Source of the DNA: Bradyrhizobium sp. DOA9
Lineage (GTDB): Bacteria; Pseudomonadota; Alphaproteobacteria; Rhizobiales; Xanthobacteraceae
Length of the DNA stretch: 64,000 nt
NCBI RefSeq assembly: GCF_000617845.2
Contig: NZ_DF820425.1
Span: 1,247,690-1,311,689 of the forward strand
Direction: 5' to 3'
Below the pieces are notes generated by a model. That model had not been told where the DNA came from. It was given only the letters and a program-made list of their open reading frames with translations, and made no database searches. The translations under genes were made by a program, and so were the position numbers. Below, one piece after another: positions 8,756 to 16,594 of the stretch (position 1 is the first letter of the stretch; the number at the start of each line of letters is the position of its first letter).

Positions 8756-9892
8756 TGTGCTTCCGTCGAGAGGCCGGATGTCGACGGTAGCAATTGTCTG
8801 GGTTCTGAAGACGACGCTGAAGACGCCGTCCTGAGCCGTTGGCCGAAACGCGAGGGCCTTCCCGTAGAAGGCCTTCGGGACTTTGATTTTGCGACCGCGG
8901 AAGCTGACGTGACCGCCTTGCTGGATCCGGCGCACCTCGTCGCCCGGAGCGTATTCGAAGGGAGCGATGGTCTCGACATAGTCACGCGGGCTGGGTTGAT
9001 AGCGGCTGGCAGGGACAGCGAGTTCGAGCGCCTCGTGCGGCCGTTGGGTGTTGTAGATGGTGCGCCAGCGCTCGAAGGCATGTTCGGCAGCAGCGAGATC
9101 GGCGAAGGGCGGGCCGGACAGGACTTCGGCCTTCAGGCTGCGGTGGAAGCGTTCGTCCTTGCCCATGGTTTGCGGATGATAGGGCCGCGAATGGCTGATC
9201 TTGATGCCATGCTCGATCAGCCAGACCCCGAGCGGGGTGAACGGGCTGCCCGGTCCGTCGCCCCAGGGCGAGCCGTTGTCGGTGATCATCCTCTCGGGCA
9301 AGCCGTAGCGGCGGAAAGCCGCGATGAGATGCTCCTGAACCGTCTCGGTGCGTTCGTTGGTGCACGCCGCAAGTGCAACCGAGAAGCGCGAGTGATCGTC
9401 GAGCACGGTCAGTGGATGAAGTCGGCCAGTGTGCATGGCCACGTGGCCCTTGAAGTCCATTTGCCACAACTCGTTTGGTCGCGATCGTTCGAAACGGATC
9501 AAGGCAGGCGAACCGCCGCCGAATTTGCCAAGTTCCACCCCATGTCGCCTCAGGATCGCCGTGACCGTCGAAGGCGCCGGAACGGCTTCCTGTCCCAGAT
9601 CCTTCAGCCGCCTGGCAATCTTCCGTCCGCCCCAAGCCGGATGCTCGGCTCTCACCGAAAGCACGGCCGCCTCGATCGCCGCGGCGCTGCGCGCGGGCGA
9701 CGTCTGTGGGCGCCGCGGCTGCTCCACAAGTCCAGCCGCCCCGTCCAGCCGCCAACGCTCCAGCCACTTGTAGCCCGTCGTCGGGCTGATCCCGAAGCGA
9801 CGGCACAGCTGCCGAACATTGCTGCCCTCTTCCGAGGCCAACATCACAAACTCCAACCTCGCGTCCATCCGAGACACCTCGCGGAACGGCAT
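8705..9892 (-). CDS. IS481 family transposase
   Basis: This 395-residue DDE transposase has an N-terminal helix-turn-helix (VRQLCRRFGISPTTGYKWLE) and a linker region. The integrase core carries the acidic residues in LWQMDFKGH, MITDNGSPWG and GKDERFHRSLKAEV. A C-terminal Mu-type beta region follows. The ATG at 9892 is chosen because the frame upstream of it runs into the terminal inverted repeat. An alternative ATG at 9868 would remove 8 residues. No frameshift or stop interrupts it. The C-terminus extends into the left inverted repeat. Confidence 0.92.
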   Translation of the reverse strand: MPFREVSRMDARLEFVMLASEEGSNVRQLCRRFGISPTTGYKWLERWRLDGAAGLVEQPRRPQTSPARSAAAIEAAVLSVRAEHPAWGGRKIARRLKDLGQEAVPAPSTVTAILRRHGVELGKFGGGSPALIRFERSRPNELWQMDFKGHVAMHTGRLHPLTVLDDHSRFSVALAACTNERTETVQEHLIAAFRRYGLPERMITDNGSPWGDGPGSPFTPLGVWLIEHGIKISHSRPYHPQTMGKDERFHRSLKAEVLSGPPFADLAAAEHAFERWRTIYNTQRPHEALELAVPASRYQPSPRDYVETIAPFEYAPGDEVRRIQQGGHVSFRGRKIKVPKAFYGKALAFRPTAQDGVFSVVFRTQTIATVDIRPLDGSTESVHDVSEHPSTMSPV

Positions 9893-9917
9893 CCGACAGC
9901 CTCCTTGCTTTGCTGTC

Positions 9918-9972
9918 GAAAGTGTCCACGATGTCTCCGAACACCCGTCCACCATGTCCCCGGTCTGAACAC
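9918..9972. repeat. Right terminal inverted repeat of the IS481 element
   Basis: This is the exact reverse complement of 8701-8755. It lies 87 bp upstream of the EI24-family gene start, so any outward promoter activity would read into that gene. Confidence 0.92.
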
Positions 9973-10059
9973 CCTCCAGGGGAGGGTAGGAAAGCCGCCC
10001 TTGCCGAAGCCGCATTCGGTGTCTACTTCTCGCAGGTCGTTTACCTCAGAGGGTCCTCC

Positions 10060-10800
10060 ATGCTGGATGCCGCCATCAAGGCGCTGTCGCAAATGATCTC
10101 GCCGCCGATGCGCTCGATCCTGTGGCGGTCGATCGGGCTTGCGCTGGTGCTGATCATCGTGCTGGCGATCGGCTTGCAGCGGCTCTTGAGCTGGTTTGCG
10201 ACCTCCGGCGCGGTGTGGCTGGAAGGCCTGCTCGGCCCGGGCTGGCATTCGTCGATCGAGGTTCTCTCCTGGATCGTCTCGATCGCGGCGGGCCTCGGCG
10301 TCGTGTTCGGCGGCATCTTCCTGATGCCGGCGATCACTTCGCTGGTGGCGAGCCTGTTCGTCGACGACGTCGCCGACATCGTCGAGCGCGAGCACTATCC
10401 CGCCGAGCGGCCGGGCACCGCGCTGCCGTTCAGCCAGGCGATGCTCGAGGGCATCAAGACCGCGCTCCTGACCATCCTGGTCTATCTCGCCGCGCTGCCC
10501 CTGGTGCTGTTCGCCGGCGCCGGTTTCCTGATCTTCTTCCTCGCCGCCGCCTGGCTGCTCGGCCGCGAATATTTCGAGCTCGCCGCCATGCGCTTCCGCC
10601 CGCGGGAGGAAGCCAAGGCGATGCGCCGCGACAATGCCGCCACCATCTTCACCGCCGGCCTGTTCATCGCCGCCTTCGTCTCGATCCCGATCGCCAATCT
10701 GGCGACGCCGATCTTCGCCATGGCCTTCATGGTCCACATGCACAAGCGCCTGTCAGGCCCGCGGCCCGAGCTGATCGAGCCGGCGCGGCAGGTGCGGTGA
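10060..10800 (+). CDS. EI24/CysZ-like domain membrane protein
   Basis: This 246-residue inner-membrane protein has four to six hydrophobic segments and matches the EI24/CysZ (DUF540) family. The bacterial CysZ branch is associated with sulfate uptake, but function in this clade is uncertain. The ATG at 10060 follows a purine-rich AGAGGG; the longer frame starts inside the IS element and is rejected. The N-terminal half has the family pattern MLDAAIKALSQM followed by hydrophobic helices. The IS element inserted 87 bp upstream may have displaced or supplied its promoter. It is convergent with the efflux pump gene, 7 bp away. Confidence 0.82.
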   Translation: MLDAAIKALSQMISPPMRSILWRSIGLALVLIIVLAIGLQRLLSWFATSGAVWLEGLLGPGWHSSIEVLSWIVSIAAGLGVVFGGIFLMPAITSLVASLFVDDVADIVEREHYPAERPGTALPFSQAMLEGIKTALLTILVYLAALPLVLFAGAGFLIFFLAAAWLLGREYFELAAMRFRPREEAKAMRRDNAATIFTAGLFIAAFVSIPIANLATPIFAMAFMVHMHKRLSGPRPELIEPARQVR

Positions 10801-10807
10801 CCTAAGC

Positions 10808-12433
10808 TCAGGCCACGCGCATCCCGCACTTCCGCAACAGCATCTTGGCGAAGCCGAACGGCGCCGGCGTGAACGGGCCGGGCGGCGCGCGGGTGATCAG
10901 GGCGACGGCGCCGAGTGCGGCCACCGCGAGCCAGAAGCACAGCCAGAATCCGTCGATATAGGCGAGCACATTGGCCTCGCGCTGCACAAAGCCCGCGAGC
11001 GTGCCGACCGCGCGCGCCTGCGCCGATCCCGTGCCATGGGCGGCGAAGTGGTCGGCAAGCTGCTTCAGGATGCGCACGACATCGACGTCGCCGACGCCAA
11101 GATTCTGGCCGAGATAGAAAGAGTGGACCTGCTCGCGGACGCGCAGCCACGTCCCCATCAATGCCACGCCGATTTCGGCGCCGCCGAGACGCATGATCTG
11201 GATATAGGCGGCGAACGACGTCGCGCGGCTCGGATCGGAATTGGACAGCAGCGTTATGATGAGCGGCAGCAGGGTCAGCGATTGGCCCATCGCCTGCAGC
11301 AGCACGATGCCGACGAAATCCTCGCGCGCCCAGTCGTGGGTGAGCTGCGTGCCCCAGAGATTGGCCGCGGCAAAGCAGGCAAATCCGACAACCAGCACGG
11401 CGCGCGCATCGAAATGCCTGAGCAGCCAGATCGACAGCGGCACCAGCCCGAGCATCGGCAGCGCGCCATGGGTGAGCAGCAACAGGCCGCTCTGCTCCGG
11501 CCTGAGCTGGCCGACCGTGGCGAGGAAGTTCGGCACCAGGGATGCATTGGAGAGGCTGGTCAGCGTGTAGAGCAGGATCAGGACCAGCCCCAATCCGATG
11601 TTGCGCGAGAACAGCACGTTGACATGAGCCCAGGGCTGTCTGACCTGCGACTCGTTGACGAGGAAGGCCACGAACAAAGCCGCGCCGCCGGCGAGCAGCG
11701 CCGTCACCGTGCCGTTGCCAAGCCAGTCCAGCCGGTTGCCCTGGTCGAGCCCGGCATAGATCATCGACACGGAGGCACCGAGCAGCAGCATGCCGCCCCA
11801 ATCGGCCTCGCGCAGCAGCGCACGATTCACCGGCTCGCTGGGCGTGCCCCAATACACCATCAGACCCATCAGCGGCGCGATCACGACACCCTGCCAGTAC
11901 AGCCATTGCCAGCCGAGATGGTCGACATAGAAGCCGACCAGCGAGGTCGAGGTGTCCAGAGCGAAGCCGACGCGGATCGCATAGATCGAGATCGCCGGCA
12001 GCCACCAGCGGATCGGCAGATTGCGGAACACGATCATCAGCGTCGCCGGCACGAAGGTGCCGAGCAGCAGGCCATGCACGACGCTGAGGAGCAGCAATGT
12101 CGGATAGTCGCGCGCGAACGGGACAATCAGCGACACTGCCGCGTAGACGAGGCTCGGGATACCGAGCACACGACGCAGGCCAAACACGGTGGCGAGCCAG
12201 GCCACCGCGGGCGCGATGAAGATCTGCGAACCGATCCCGGCGGTGGAGAGCCAGGCGCCCTCGTCGAAGGAGAGCGAGAACGCGCCGCGCAGATCGGGCA
12301 GGCCGACCGTGATTAGCCGGCTGTCGAAATTGGCGAGGAACGAGCCGAGCAGCACGGCTGCGACGGCAAACAGCGGCTGCGGCGCGACGCCGCCGCGGGA
12401 AAGCGGTCCGCGGTCGCTGTCATCATCTTCCAT
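10808..12433 (-). CDS. DHA2-type MFS drug efflux transporter (EmrB-like)
   Basis: This 541-residue inner-membrane transporter has about 14 predicted helices, typical of the EmrB/QacA branch, which exports hydrophobic toxicants by proton antiport. The first helix region has FDSRLITVGLPDLRGAF, the motif-D-like segment of the family, and GLRRVLGIPS follows helix 2. The ATG at 12433 (MEDDDSDRGP) is chosen; the upstream extension is antisense-like sequence within the emrA gene. It overlaps the emrA-like gene by 11 bp, so the two form an adaptor-pump operon. The outer-membrane partner is not in this window. Confidence 0.9.
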   Translation of the reverse strand: MEDDDSDRGPLSRGGVAPQPLFAVAAVLLGSFLANFDSRLITVGLPDLRGAFSLSFDEGAWLSTAGIGSQIFIAPAVAWLATVFGLRRVLGIPSLVYAAVSLIVPFARDYPTLLLLSVVHGLLLGTFVPATLMIVFRNLPIRWWLPAISIYAIRVGFALDTSTSLVGFYVDHLGWQWLYWQGVVIAPLMGLMVYWGTPSEPVNRALLREADWGGMLLLGASVSMIYAGLDQGNRLDWLGNGTVTALLAGGAALFVAFLVNESQVRQPWAHVNVLFSRNIGLGLVLILLYTLTSLSNASLVPNFLATVGQLRPEQSGLLLLTHGALPMLGLVPLSIWLLRHFDARAVLVVGFACFAAANLWGTQLTHDWAREDFVGIVLLQAMGQSLTLLPLIITLLSNSDPSRATSFAAYIQIMRLGGAEIGVALMGTWLRVREQVHSFYLGQNLGVGDVDVVRILKQLADHFAAHGTGSAQARAVGTLAGFVQREANVLAYIDGFWLCFWLAVAALGAVALITRAPPGPFTPAPFGFAKMLLRKCGMRVA

Positions 12434-13541
12434 GACCGGCCCTGATATCGATACGGGTGACGACCGACATGCCCGGCACCAGGCGCGCCAGCAGCGGTTG
12501 GCCTTCGTCGAACTCAATCCGCACGGGAATGCGCTGCACCACCTTGGTGAAATTGCCGGTCGCATTGTCAGGCGGCAGTAGGGCGACCTGCGCGCCAGTT
12601 GCGGGCGCGATGCGCTCGACCCTGCCGCGCAGCGTTTCGCGCGGGAAACTGTCGACGGTGATCTCGACCGGCTGCCCCGGCGCCACGTGCGTGAGCTGGG
12701 TCTCCTTGTAGTTGGCGACGACATAGACCTTCGGCAGCGGCACCACGTTGATGAGGTTGGTGCCGATATTGACGTAGTCGCCGGGCTGCACCTGGCGTTC
12801 GCCGACGACGCCGTCGAACGGCGCCGTGATCTTGGTGTAGCCGAGCTTGAGCTTGGCGCCAGCCAGCGTCGCCTTGGCCGCCGCAACGTCGGCGGCGCGC
12901 TGCTTCCGCGTGCCTTGCAGCACCTCGAGCTGGTGCTGCTGGGCTGCGATCACGGCGCGGCTGGCGCGTACGTCGGCCTGCGCCTTGGCGTAAGCCGCGA
13001 CGGCCTGCTCGAAGCGCTGCCGCGTGCCGGATTCGGTCTGCGACAGCGATTGCTGACGCTCCTGCTCCTGCCGCGCCTCGACCTCCATGGCTTCGGCCGA
13101 GAGCCGCGCCGCCTGCGCCTGCGCGATCGTTGCGTATTGAAGCTCGATCTGGTTGGCCAGATTGTCAAGCGTAGCCTGCGCCGCGGCGACATTGGCTTCG
13201 GCCTGCGCGACTTGCGCATCATAGTCGGCGGGATCGATCTGGATCAGGAGGTCGCCGGCCTTCACGCGCTGGAAGTCGGTCACGGCGACGGTCAGCACTT
13301 CGCCCGCGACGCGGCTCGAAAGCCGTGTGAGCTCGGCGCGGACATAGGCGTCGTTGGTGGTCTGGATCGCCGCGTTGCCGACCCATTCGTCGAAGCGCAG
13401 CGTCGCCAGTGCGACAAAGGCGAGCGCGACGAAAACCGCGAATAGCGGGATGGCGAAGCGGCTCCAGAGCGGCGTGGCCGGCCGCTGACTCGGCTTTGGT
13501 ATCGGGGAAGGCGGCGACGTTACTTGTTCTTGTTGACTCAC
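12423..13541 (-). CDS. HlyD/EmrA-type periplasmic adaptor
   Basis: This 372-residue membrane fusion protein bridges the MFS pump and an outer-membrane channel. It has a Pro-rich cytoplasmic tail, one transmembrane helix (about 28-50, FAIPLFAVFVALAFVALATL) and a biotinyl-lipoyl half (VKAGDLLIQIDPADYDAQVA). A long alanine/glutamine-rich coiled-coil hairpin (about 95-210), the second lipoyl half (ITAPFDGVVGERQVQPGDYV) and a beta-barrel follow. The gene is immediately upstream of and overlaps the EmrB-like gene. A repeat cluster separates it from nth. No regulator gene is adjacent. Confidence 0.92.
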   Translation of the reverse strand: MSQQEQVTSPPSPIPKPSQRPATPLWSRFAIPLFAVFVALAFVALATLRFDEWVGNAAIQTTNDAYVRAELTRLSSRVAGEVLTVAVTDFQRVKAGDLLIQIDPADYDAQVAQAEANVAAAQATLDNLANQIELQYATIAQAQAARLSAEAMEVEARQEQERQQSLSQTESGTRQRFEQAVAAYAKAQADVRASRAVIAAQQHQLEVLQGTRKQRAADVAAAKATLAGAKLKLGYTKITAPFDGVVGERQVQPGDYVNIGTNLINVVPLPKVYVVANYKETQLTHVAPGQPVEITVDSFPRETLRGRVERIAPATGAQVALLPPDNATGNFTKVVQRIPVRIEFDEGQPLLARLVPGMSVVTRIDIRAGHGR

Positions 13542-13560
13542 GACAGCGCTCCAATTTCCG

Positions 13561-13641
13561 CCGTCAGTCCGGGATGGTCCGAAGGACCAGACCCGGAATC
13601 GCGAGATTCCGGGTTCGCCTCTTCGAGGCGCCCCGGAATGA
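13561..13641. repeat. Palindromic intergenic repeat between nth and the emrA-like gene
   Basis: The core is a perfect 9-bp inverted repeat CCCGGAATC / GATTCCGGG at 13592-13600 and 13605-13613 with a 4-nt loop. It is flanked by nested arms such as TGGTCC/GGACCA and CCGGAATGAC/GTCAGTCCGG. The whole lies in the 112-bp spacer downstream of nth and upstream of the efflux operon. Confidence 0.75.
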
Positions 13642-13653
13642 CTTGAGTGTTGC

Positions 13654-14406
13654 TCACACCGTCTTCTCCGGCCAGCGGCAGAGGTCGTTGATCAGGCAGA
13701 CCTCGCAACGCGGCTTGCGGGCGAGGCAGGTATAGCGGCCGTGCAGGATCAGCCAATGATGCGCGTGCAGCATGAACTCGGCGGGGATCACCTTTTCGAG
13801 GCCAAGCTCGACCTCGAGCGGCGTCTTGCCGGGCGCTAGCCCCGTGCGATTGCCGACGCGGAAGACATGGGTGTCGACTGCCATGGTGTGCTCGCCGAAG
13901 GCCATGTTGAGCACGACGTTCGCGGTCTTGCGACCTGCGCCGGGCAGCGACTCGATCTCGGCCCGCGTGCGCGGCACCTCGCCGCCGAATTCATTGAGCA
14001 GCTTGGCCGACAGCGCGATCACGTTCCTGGCCTTGGTGCGGTAGAGGCCGATCGTCTTGATGTAGTCGCGCAAGCGCTCCTCGCCGAGATCGACCATCTT
14101 CTTCGGGGTGTCGGCAACCTCGAACAGCGCGCGCGTCGCCTTGTTGACGCCTGCATCGGTCGCCTGCGCCGACAGCACCACGGCGACCAGGAGCGTGAAC
14201 GGGTTGACGTGCTCGAGCTCGCCCTTGGGCTCCGGATTGGCCTTGCGGAAGCGGCTGAAGACCTCGTGGACCTCGGCCGGCGTCCACGGCTTCGTGGCTT
14301 TGAGCGATTTCTTCGCGGGCGCTTTCGGCTTGGTCGCGTCCGGTTTTGCCTTTTTCTTCGGCACGGCCGTTTTGCGCGGGACCGGCTTGCGGGTGATTTT
14401 CGCCAT
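13654..14406 (-). CDS. nth: Endonuclease III
   Basis: This 250-residue base-excision repair enzyme is a DNA glycosylase/AP lyase for oxidised pyrimidines. The helix-hairpin-helix LPGAGRKTANVV contains the catalytic-type Lys, and VDTHVFRV carries the catalytic Asp. The [4Fe-4S] loop is C-x6-C-x2-C-x5-C near the C-terminus (TCLARKPRCEVCLINDLC). The start at 14406 (MAKITRK) is chosen over an upstream in-frame codon at 14442, which would overlap the divergent DUF2244 gene. The first about 45 residues form a Lys/Pro/Ala-rich basic tail, longer than in E. coli Nth. The divergent neighbour starts only 22 bp away. Confidence 0.95.
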   Translation of the reverse strand: MAKITRKPVPRKTAVPKKKAKPDATKPKAPAKKSLKATKPWTPAEVHEVFSRFRKANPEPKGELEHVNPFTLLVAVVLSAQATDAGVNKATRALFEVADTPKKMVDLGEERLRDYIKTIGLYRTKARNVIALSAKLLNEFGGEVPRTRAEIESLPGAGRKTANVVLNMAFGEHTMAVDTHVFRVGNRTGLAPGKTPLEVELGLEKVIPAEFMLHAHHWLILHGRYTCLARKPRCEVCLINDLCRWPEKTV

Positions 14407-14428
14407 GATCGGGATATACTGATGGACG

Positions 14429-14962
14429 ATGAGCACAGGCAACGAAATTGCGCGGTCGCGGTCTGAGAGCGAGGATGAGCCTCAGATCTTCTCCGCGCTG
14501 CTGACGCCGCACCGCTCGCTGAACCGCACCGGCTTTCTCGCCGTGATGCTGTTCCTGAGCGCAATCAGCTTCGTCACGGGCCTCGCTTTCCTGATGATGG
14601 GCGCCTGGCCGGTGTTCGGTTTCTTCGGTCTCGACGTGCTCGTGATCTGGTGGGCCTTCAAGGTCAATTTTCGCGCGGCACGAGCCAGCGAGGAGATCGT
14701 GGTGACGCCGTCGGAATTGCGGGTGCGGCGCGTCAGCCATCGTGGCCAGATTGCCGAATGGACCTTCAATCCGCTCTGGGTCCGGCTCGACCAGGAGGTC
14801 GACGAGGAATACGGCATCGAGCACCTCTATCTGATCTCCCGCGGCCGCCGCCTCCTCATCGCAGGCTTTCTCGGACCGGAAGAAAAAGCAAGTTTTTACA
14901 AGGCCTTGGTCGCAGCTCTCAACGCCGTGCGGCGGGGCCCGACCTATCATCCGGTGACCTGA
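14429..14962 (+). CDS. DUF2244 family membrane protein
   Basis: This 177-residue protein has two close transmembrane segments (about 36-55 and 57-75) followed by a soluble region that ends near KASFYKALVAALNAVRR. This is the layout of the DUF2244 family of small inner-membrane proteins in alphaproteobacteria, whose function is unknown. The ATG at 14429 is only 22 bp from the divergent nth start, so the promoters must overlap or lie within the opposite gene. It is followed by the AraC-MGMT gene after 54 bp. Confidence 0.8.
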   Translation: MSTGNEIARSRSESEDEPQIFSALLTPHRSLNRTGFLAVMLFLSAISFVTGLAFLMMGAWPVFGFFGLDVLVIWWAFKVNFRAARASEEIVVTPSELRVRRVSHRGQIAEWTFNPLWVRLDQEVDEEYGIEHLYLISRGRRLLIAGFLGPEEKASFYKALVAALNAVRRGPTYHPVT

Positions 14963-15016
14963 GCAAAGTCGGAAATCGGGTGGTCTCGCGCCGCCCCCTC
15001 CCCTACATTTCCGCTC

Positions 15017-15913
15017 ATGATGACCCTTGCGATACATGACCAGCGCCTGGCGAGGCCAGGCACCCAGAACGCCGCGCTGCGCGACTATGATTCGGTGCGG
15101 CGGGCGATCGCCTTCATCTCGGCGAACTGGCGCGCGCAGCCGACCATCGAGGCGATGGCGGATGCCGCAGGCGTGACGCCGGATGAGCTGCACCATCTGT
15201 TCCGCCGCTGGGCTTCGATCACGCCGAAGGCCTTCATGCAGGCGCTCACCCTCGACCACGCCAAGAACCTGCTCAGGGATTCCGCCAGCATCCTCGACGC
15301 GGCGCTCGACTCCGGCCTGTCGGGACCGGGCCGGCTGCACGATCTCTTCGTCACCCATGAAGCGATGTCGCCGGGCGAATGGAAGAACGGCGGCGCGGGG
15401 CTCACCCTGCGCCACGGCTTCCATCCCTCGCCGTTCGGCACCGCGATCGTGATCGCCACCGATCGCGGCCTGTCGGGCCTCGCCTTCGCCGATCACGGCG
15501 AGGAGAAGGTCGCGCTCGCCGACATGACGCGGCGCTGGCCAAACGCCACCTATGTGGAAGATCACGACGGCACTGCGCCGCTCGCAGCGCGCGTTTTCGA
15601 TCCAAGACTATGGCGGCCGGACCAGCCGCTGCGCGTGGTGCTGATCGGCACCGATTTCGAAGTGCGGGTGTGGGAGACGCTCTTGAGGATTCCGATGGGG
15701 CGCGCGGTGTCCTATTCCGACATCGCCTGCAACATCAACAATCCGAAGGCCTCGCGCGCCGTCGGCGCGGCGGTCGGCAAGAACCCGGTCTCGTTCGTCG
15801 TGCCCTGCCACCGCGCGCTCGGCAAGAGCGGCACGCTGACCGGCTACCACTGGGGCATCACCCGCAAGCAGGCGATGCTGGGCTGGGAGGCCGGACAGCT
15901 GGGGCTGCAGTAG
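15017..15913 (+). CDS. AraC-type HTH fused to methylated-DNA--protein-cysteine methyltransferase (Ada-like)
   Basis: This 298-residue protein combines an AraC-type DNA-binding domain (about 25-120, FISANWRAQPTIEAMADAAG) with an O6-methylguanine methyltransferase domain. The latter contains the acceptor Cys264 in VPCHRALGKSG. The combination resembles the C-terminal two-thirds of E. coli Ada, but the N-terminal zinc-binding methylphosphotriester domain is absent. It may repair alkylated DNA directly and act as a regulator. The nearest alkylation-repair neighbour is nth, on the opposite strand. An ATG at 15017 and another at 15020 are equivalent starts. Confidence 0.9.
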   Translation: MMTLAIHDQRLARPGTQNAALRDYDSVRRAIAFISANWRAQPTIEAMADAAGVTPDELHHLFRRWASITPKAFMQALTLDHAKNLLRDSASILDAALDSGLSGPGRLHDLFVTHEAMSPGEWKNGGAGLTLRHGFHPSPFGTAIVIATDRGLSGLAFADHGEEKVALADMTRRWPNATYVEDHDGTAPLAARVFDPRLWRPDQPLRVVLIGTDFEVRVWETLLRIPMGRAVSYSDIACNINNPKASRAVGAAVGKNPVSFVVPCHRALGKSGTLTGYHWGITRKQAMLGWEAGQLGLQ

Positions 15914-15947
15914 ACGCAACAAGCACACTGCCGTAGGGTGGCGAAAC

Positions 15948-16571
15948 TCAGCTCGCCAGATCCAGCTTCGAGGCCACGGTCGAATCCGCATTCAGCCGGT
16001 AGATGATCGGCACGCCGGTGGCGAGCTCGCGCTTCAAAATGCCCTCCGGCGAGAGCTTCTCCAGCACCATGATCAGCGCGCGCAGCGAGTTGCCGTGGGC
16101 GGCAACCAGCGTGCGCTTGCCGTTGAGCACGCCGGGCAGGATCTCCTGCACGTAGTACGGCAGCGCGCGCGCCAGCGTGTCCTTCAGGCTTTCGCCGCCG
16201 GGCGGCGGCACGTCGTAGGAGCGGCGCCAGATCAGCACCTGCTCCTCGCCCCATTTCTTGCGGGCGTCGTCCTTGTTGAGACCGGAGAGATCGCCGTAGT
16301 CCCGCTCGTTGAGTGCGAGGTTCTTCGAGGTCGGCAGACCCTCCTGGCCGAGCTCGCCGAGGATGAGATCCAGCGTGTGCTGCGCGCGCGTCAGCACCGA
16401 GGTGAAGGCGACGTCGAACACCAGGCCCTGAGCCTTCAGCTTGCGGCCGGCTTCCCTGGCTTCGTTCACGCCGAGCTCGGTGAGGTCGGGGTCCTTCCAG
16501 CCCGTGAACAGGTTCTTCAGATTCCATTCGCTCTGGCCGTGGCGCACGAGCACGAGAAGACGTTCACTCAT
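15948..16571 (-). CDS. gpmA: 2,3-bisphosphoglycerate-dependent phosphoglycerate mutase
   Basis: This 207-residue glycolytic/gluconeogenic enzyme interconverts 3- and 2-phosphoglycerate in the cytosol. The phosphohistidine motif is [10 protein letters not shown] (His11); [15 protein letters not shown] holds the conserved catalytic Glu region, and [11 protein letters not shown] holds the second His. The ATG at 16571 is used rather than the preceding GTG at 16574. It is 23 bp downstream of dapB on the same strand, so the two may be co-transcribed. It is convergent with the Ada-like gene. Confidence 0.95.
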   Translation of the reverse strand: MSERLLVLVRHGQSEWNLKNLFTGWKDPDLTELGVNEAREAGRKLKAQGLVFDVAFTSVLTRAQHTLDLILGELGQEGLPTSKNLALNERDYGDLSGLNKDDARKKWGEEQVLIWRRSYDVPPPGGESLKDTLARALPYYVQEILPGVLNGKRTLVAAHGNSLRALIMVLEKLSPEGILKRELATGVPIIYRLNADSTVASKLDLAS

Positions 16572-16594
16572 CACTGCATTCCGTGTTGTTCAGT

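Larger units (their letters stand above)
8701..9972. mobile_element. IS481-family insertion sequence, intact
   Basis: The 1272-bp element is bounded by perfect 55-bp inverted repeats at 8701-8755 and 9918-9972, beginning GTGTTCAGACCGGGGACATG. It encodes one full-length DDE transposase. The flanks are ACCCTCCCCT on the left and CCTCCAGGGGAGGGT on the right, so the element split a palindromic repeat. CCT occurs on both sides (8698-8700, 9973-9975) and could be a 3-bp target duplication. Identical ends and an unbroken gene point to recent insertion or continuing activity. Confidence 0.9.

Noticed and set aside
8697..9975. 4-bp or longer target duplication of the IS element
   Set aside because: Only CCT matches when the symmetric 55-bp ends are taken as the boundary; longer matches would need asymmetric ends.
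8729..10096. 455-codon plus frame across the IS element
   Set aside because: It is antisense to a clear DDE transposase and crosses both terminal repeats.
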